From: an uncultured Oscillospiraceae bacterium
GTDB taxonomy: Bacteria > Bacillota > Clostridia > Oscillospirales > Acutalibacteraceae
NCBI GenBank assembly: GCA_958354085.1
Contig: CATWUX010000066.1
Coordinates: forward strand, 1-11,930
Direction of reading: 5' to 3'
Length of the DNA stretch: 11,930 nt
Part shown: one piece after another, positions 6,252 to 11,930 of the stretch
How the letters are laid out: every line of letters starts with the position of its first letter
Position numbering within the stretch: the first letter of the stretch is position 1
The notes under the pieces: model-generated
What the model saw: the letters and a program-made list of their open reading frames with translations, nothing else
Database searches by the model: none
Told to the model about the DNA's origin: nothing
Position numbers and translations under genes: made by a program

Positions 6252-6680
6252 TTACTTCTTGGCCGCGCCGGCCTTGGGACGTTTCGCACCATACTTGGAG
6301 CGAGCCTGCATTCTCTTGGCAACGCCTTGGGCATCCAGAGTGCCGCGCACAATGTGGTAACGCACACCGGGAAGGTCCTTAACACGGCCGCCGCGAATCA
6401 GAACAACGCTGTGTTCCTGCAGGTTGTGGCCGATACCCGGAATATAGGCAGTCACTTCCATGCCGTTGCTCAGACGGACACGCGCGTATTTACGCAGCGC
6501 GGAGTTCGGTTTTTTCGGGGTCGACGTTTTGACGGCCGTGCAGACGCCGCGCTTTTGAGGAGAATTCTGATCGATCGGAACGCGCTTTTTGGAGTTCCAG
6601 CCTTTCAGAAGAGCCGGAGCCTTCGCTTTCTTTTCGATGTCTTCTCTTCCTTTGCGTACTAACTGGTTAAAAGTTGGCAA
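6252..6680 (-). CDS. rpsL: 30S ribosomal protein S12
   Basis: S12 sits at the decoding centre and controls codon-anticodon accuracy; it is the classical streptomycin-resistance protein. The 142-residue product has the Gram-positive length. It reads (M)PTFNQLVRKGRE, then QKRGVCTAVKTSTPKKPNSA, RKYARVRLSNG, GIGHNLQEHSVVLIRGGRVK and a Lys-rich end. Lys56 and Lys57 in the PKKPNS loop and the KDLPG loop are intact, so no classical streptomycin-resistance change is visible. The start chosen is TTG 6680: it gives the family N-terminus (MPTFNQ) and is 8 bases from AGGAGG. A longer reading from GTG 6689 would begin inside the ribosome binding site and is rejected. An out-of-frame ATG at 6684 competes for the same site. 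The gene lies 41 bases after rplGB. Confidence 0.98.
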   Translation of the reverse strand: MPTFNQLVRKGREDIEKKAKAPALLKGWNSKKRVPIDQNSPQKRGVCTAVKTSTPKKPNSALRKYARVRLSNGMEVTAYIPGIGHNLQEHSVVLIRGGRVKDLPGVRYHIVRGTLDAQGVAKRMQARSKYGAKRPKAGAAKK

Positions 6681-6688
6681 ACATAACA

Positions 6689-6694
6689 CCTCCT
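6689..6694 (-). promoter_or_regulatory. Ribosome binding site that fixes the TTG start of rpsL
   Basis: AGGAGG (followed by TG, an extended match to the 16S rRNA tail) lies 8 bases before TTG 6680 and only 4 bases before an out-of-frame ATG at 6684. The ATG opens a five-codon frame (MFANF, stop at 6667-6669) that overlaps the start of rpsL. Confidence 0.8.
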
Positions 6695-6721
6695 ATGAAA
6701 AGATATCTATCGCAAAGGACG

Positions 6722-6982
6722 TCAGGCGTCCTTTGAGACCAAAGACCGCAGCTCGGCGGCGCACGCACAGTCCACTTCCAGACCGCAGGCCTTTCCGAGC
6801 AGGTGCATGGCGGGTACGCGTACGATCTCCAGAGACGCCTCCTGCGCGGCCGCTTCCACAGGAGCAACCACAGACGGATGCGCATCGGCTGCGAGAAATA
6901 CACGTTCAGCCTGCTGACGAAGGATGGCGCGCAGGGTTTGTTTCGCACCGGAGACCAACGGTTTCCGCAGCGGAGCGAGCAC
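6722..6982 (-). CDS. rplGB: L7Ae/L30e-family K-turn RNA-binding protein, ribosomal L7Ae-like
   Basis: This is a small protein of the L7Ae/L30e/S12e/Gadd45 fold, like the YbxF/RplGB proteins of Bacillus and Clostridia, which bind kink-turn RNA and associate with the ribosome. Seen in the 86-residue product are the N-terminal helix with VSGAKQTLRAI, the strand ERVFLAADAHPSV, a region VRVPAMHLLGKACGLEV typical of the RNA-binding loop and helix, and a Cys/Ala-rich end. Several in-frame GTG codons exist. I chose GTG 6982 because GAGGTG (6989-6994) lies 6 bases before it and the product then fits the usual size. GTG 6991 would add three residues but lies inside that ribosome binding site. The position between rpoC and rpsL is the usual one in Firmicutes. 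The family is clear; the exact cellular role is less so. Confidence 0.88.
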   Translation of the reverse strand: MLAPLRKPLVSGAKQTLRAILRQQAERVFLAADAHPSVVAPVEAAAQEASLEIVRVPAMHLLGKACGLEVDCACAAELRSLVSKDA

Positions 6983-7039
6983 AGCAACCACCTCGTTTAG
7001 AGAAAAGCACTAAAAACTTGGAAAAATAACGCGCCGTCA

Positions 7040-7066
7040 CGGGCTGAGGAACCTGTCCTCAGCCCG
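7040..7066 (-). other. Stable hairpin in the rpoC-rplGB spacer
   Basis: A perfect 11-bp GC-rich inverted repeat (7040-7050 with 7056-7066) closes a five-base loop, about 35 bases after the rpoC stop. On the minus strand the nearest T-rich run (TTATTTTT) begins some 10 bases beyond the stem, so it is not a classic terminator. It could act as a partial attenuator, a 3'-end stabiliser for rpoB-rpoC mRNA, or an RNase processing site. Confidence 0.6.
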
Positions 7067-7098
7067 CAACATCACAATTTAGAATTGTAACACAAGGA

Positions 7099-10776
<3,678 letters not shown>

Positions 10777-10797
10777 ATACTCATAGCCCTCCCTTTC

Positions 10798-11930
10798 TTA
10801 CAGTTCATCATCAAACGACAGCTCGTCGTCCGCGTCAAACATCCCGTCCTCATCCGGCAGGATATCGTCGTCGGACAAATCCGGCTCTTCCATACCATAG
10901 CCGTCCATGTCGCCCTCAACGGCCACGTTTTGGAACGCGTCGTCATCCACGGTCACCATGTTCAGCTCTTCATCGTCATCGAATGTCTGCTTGAGGTCGA
11001 TCTCCTGTTTATCCTTGTTGAGCACCTTGATATCCAGACCGAGCGACTGCAGCTCCTTGACCAGCACCTTGAAGGATTCCGGCACACCGGATTTCGGTAC
11101 GTTCTGGCCCTTGACGATGGCTTCGTAGGTCTTGACACGTCCCACCACATCGTCCGACTTCACGGTCAGGATCTCCTGCAGCGTGTACGCGGCGCCGTAA
11201 GCCTCCAGCGCCCAAACCTCCATCTCACCGAAGCGCTGGCCGCCGAACTGCGCTTTACCGCCGAGCGGCTGCTGCGTCACGAGCGAATACGGGCCGGTGG
11301 AACGGGCATGGATCTTATCGTCAACCAGATGGTGCAGCTTCAGGAAGTACATATAACCGACGGTGACCGGGTTGTCGAACGCCTCACCGGTACGGCCGTC
11401 ATACAGAATGGTCTTGCCGTCGCGGCGCTTGCCCGCCTGCTCCAGCAACTCCTGAATATCCTGCTCATGCGCGCCGTCAAAGACCGGTGTCATGACTTTG
11501 AAGCCCAAAGCGGCGGCGGCATAGCCCAGATGCACCTCGAGCACCTGCCCGATGTTCATACGGGACGGAACGCCCAACGGGTTAAGCACGATGTCCAGCG
11601 GCGTGCCGTCCGGCAGGAACGGCATATCCTCGCTGGGCAGAATACGGGAAACAACACCTTTATTGCCGTGGCGGCCGGCCATCTTATCGCCGACGCTGAT
11701 CTTACGCTTCTGTGCAATGTAGCAGCGCACGACCATGTTCACGCCGGGGCTGAGCTCGTCGCAGTTGTCACGGGTGAACACCTTCACATCCACGATGATG
11801 CCATACTCGCCGTGCGGCACACGCAGGGAGGTATCGCGCACCTCGCGCGCCTTTTCGCCGAAGATGGCGCGCAGCAGGCGCTCCTCCGCCGTCAGCTCGG
11901 TTTCACCCTTGGGGGTAACCTTACCGACCA
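10798..11930 (-). CDS. rpoB: DNA-directed RNA polymerase beta subunit, C-terminal part (5' end outside window)
   Basis: The frame is open to the right window edge and codes for the last 376 residues of RpoB; the gene continues beyond 11930. The motifs are canonical: REVRDTSLRVPHGE, GDKMAGRHGNKGVVSRI (the active-centre lysines) at about 11691-11641, DGTPLDIVLNPLGVPSRMNI, DKIHARSTGPYSLVTQQPLG and GGQRFGEMEVWALEAYGAA, which contacts beta'. The rifampicin-resistance region is outside the window. After the clamp-anchoring end, the last 60 or so residues (10801-10980) form an acidic tail of Asp/Glu with Met and Phe. An internal GTG at 11841 is not the start, because conserved RpoB sequence continues upstream (RLLRAIFGEKARE). 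The stop lies 21 bases before rpoC. Confidence 0.99.
   Translation of the reverse strand, partial: VGKVTPKGETELTAEERLLRAIFGEKAREVRDTSLRVPHGEYGIIVDVKVFTRDNCDELSPGVNMVVRCYIAQKRKISVGDKMAGRHGNKGVVSRILPSEDMPFLPDGTPLDIVLNPLGVPSRMNIGQVLEVHLGYAAAALGFKVMTPVFDGAHEQDIQELLEQAGKRRDGKTILYDGRTGEAFDNPVTVGYMYFLKLHHLVDDKIHARSTGPYSLVTQQPLGGKAQFGGQRFGEMEVWALEAYGAAYTLQEILTVKSDDVVGRVKTYEAIVKGQNVPKSGVPESFKVLVKELQSLGLDIKVLNKDKQEIDLKQTFDDDEELNMVTVDDDAFQNVAVEGDMDGYGMEEPDLSDDDILPDEDGMFDADDELSFDDEL

Noticed and set aside
6681..6689. S12 start at GTG 6689
   Set aside because: The codon lies inside the ribosome binding site itself; TTG 6680 gives the conserved MPTFNQ start.
7040..7066. Intrinsic terminator after rpoC
   Set aside because: The stem is excellent but no T-tract follows directly, and the downstream genes belong to the same cluster with no clear promoter seen before rplGB.

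Overview
The window is a stretch of core genome from a low-to-mid GC Gram-positive bacterium, most likely a member of the Clostridia and perhaps the Oscillospirales/Ruminococcaceae. The reasons are: the order rpoB-rpoC-rplGB-rpsL-rpsG-fusA-tuf with a small L7Ae-type protein between rpoC and rpsL; a Gram-positive-type S12 with the 13-residue insertion and the RKYARV variant; strong AGGAGG-type ribosome binding sites; and AT-rich intergenic DNA around GC-richer genes. The lineage assignment is inference from sequence feel, not a database result. All recognised genes lie on the minus strand, so transcription runs from high to low coordinates.

Layout in transcription order. 11930-10798: 3' part of rpoB (RNA polymerase beta), cut by the window edge. 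10776-7099: complete rpoC (beta'). 6982-6722: rplGB-like L7Ae/L30e K-turn-binding protein. 6680-6252: rpsL (S12), TTG start. 6088-5618: rpsG (S7), GTG start. 5488-3404: fusA (EF-G). 3194-1992: tuf (EF-Tu), with its own good sigma-A-type promoter and a strong intrinsic terminator. The tuf terminator ends the str cluster; no S10 operon follows inside the window. After a 407-base AT-rich gap comes an unrelated gene (1584-724) for a secreted protein with a Thr/Ala/Ser linker and a C-terminal membrane anchor, closed by a second hairpin terminator. After a 528-base gap the 5' end of an AraC-type regulator begins and runs off the left edge.

The central genes supply the transcription machine (RpoB/RpoC), two small-subunit ribosomal proteins and the two main translocation and delivery GTPases. 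Expression appears layered: short gaps with strong ribosome binding sites, candidate internal promoters before rpsG and before tuf, and stable intercistronic hairpins (notably after rpoC).

The window is mostly ordinary core genome. I found no CRISPR array, transposon, tRNA, rRNA or obvious undescribed system. The points most worth a second look are the anchored surface protein and the repeated GATAC/GTATC motifs upstream of it, the ambiguous start of the AraC-type gene (including an in-frame amber codon), the competing hairpins at the tuf terminator, the competing ATG/TTG starts of rpsL, and the intercistronic RNA structures.
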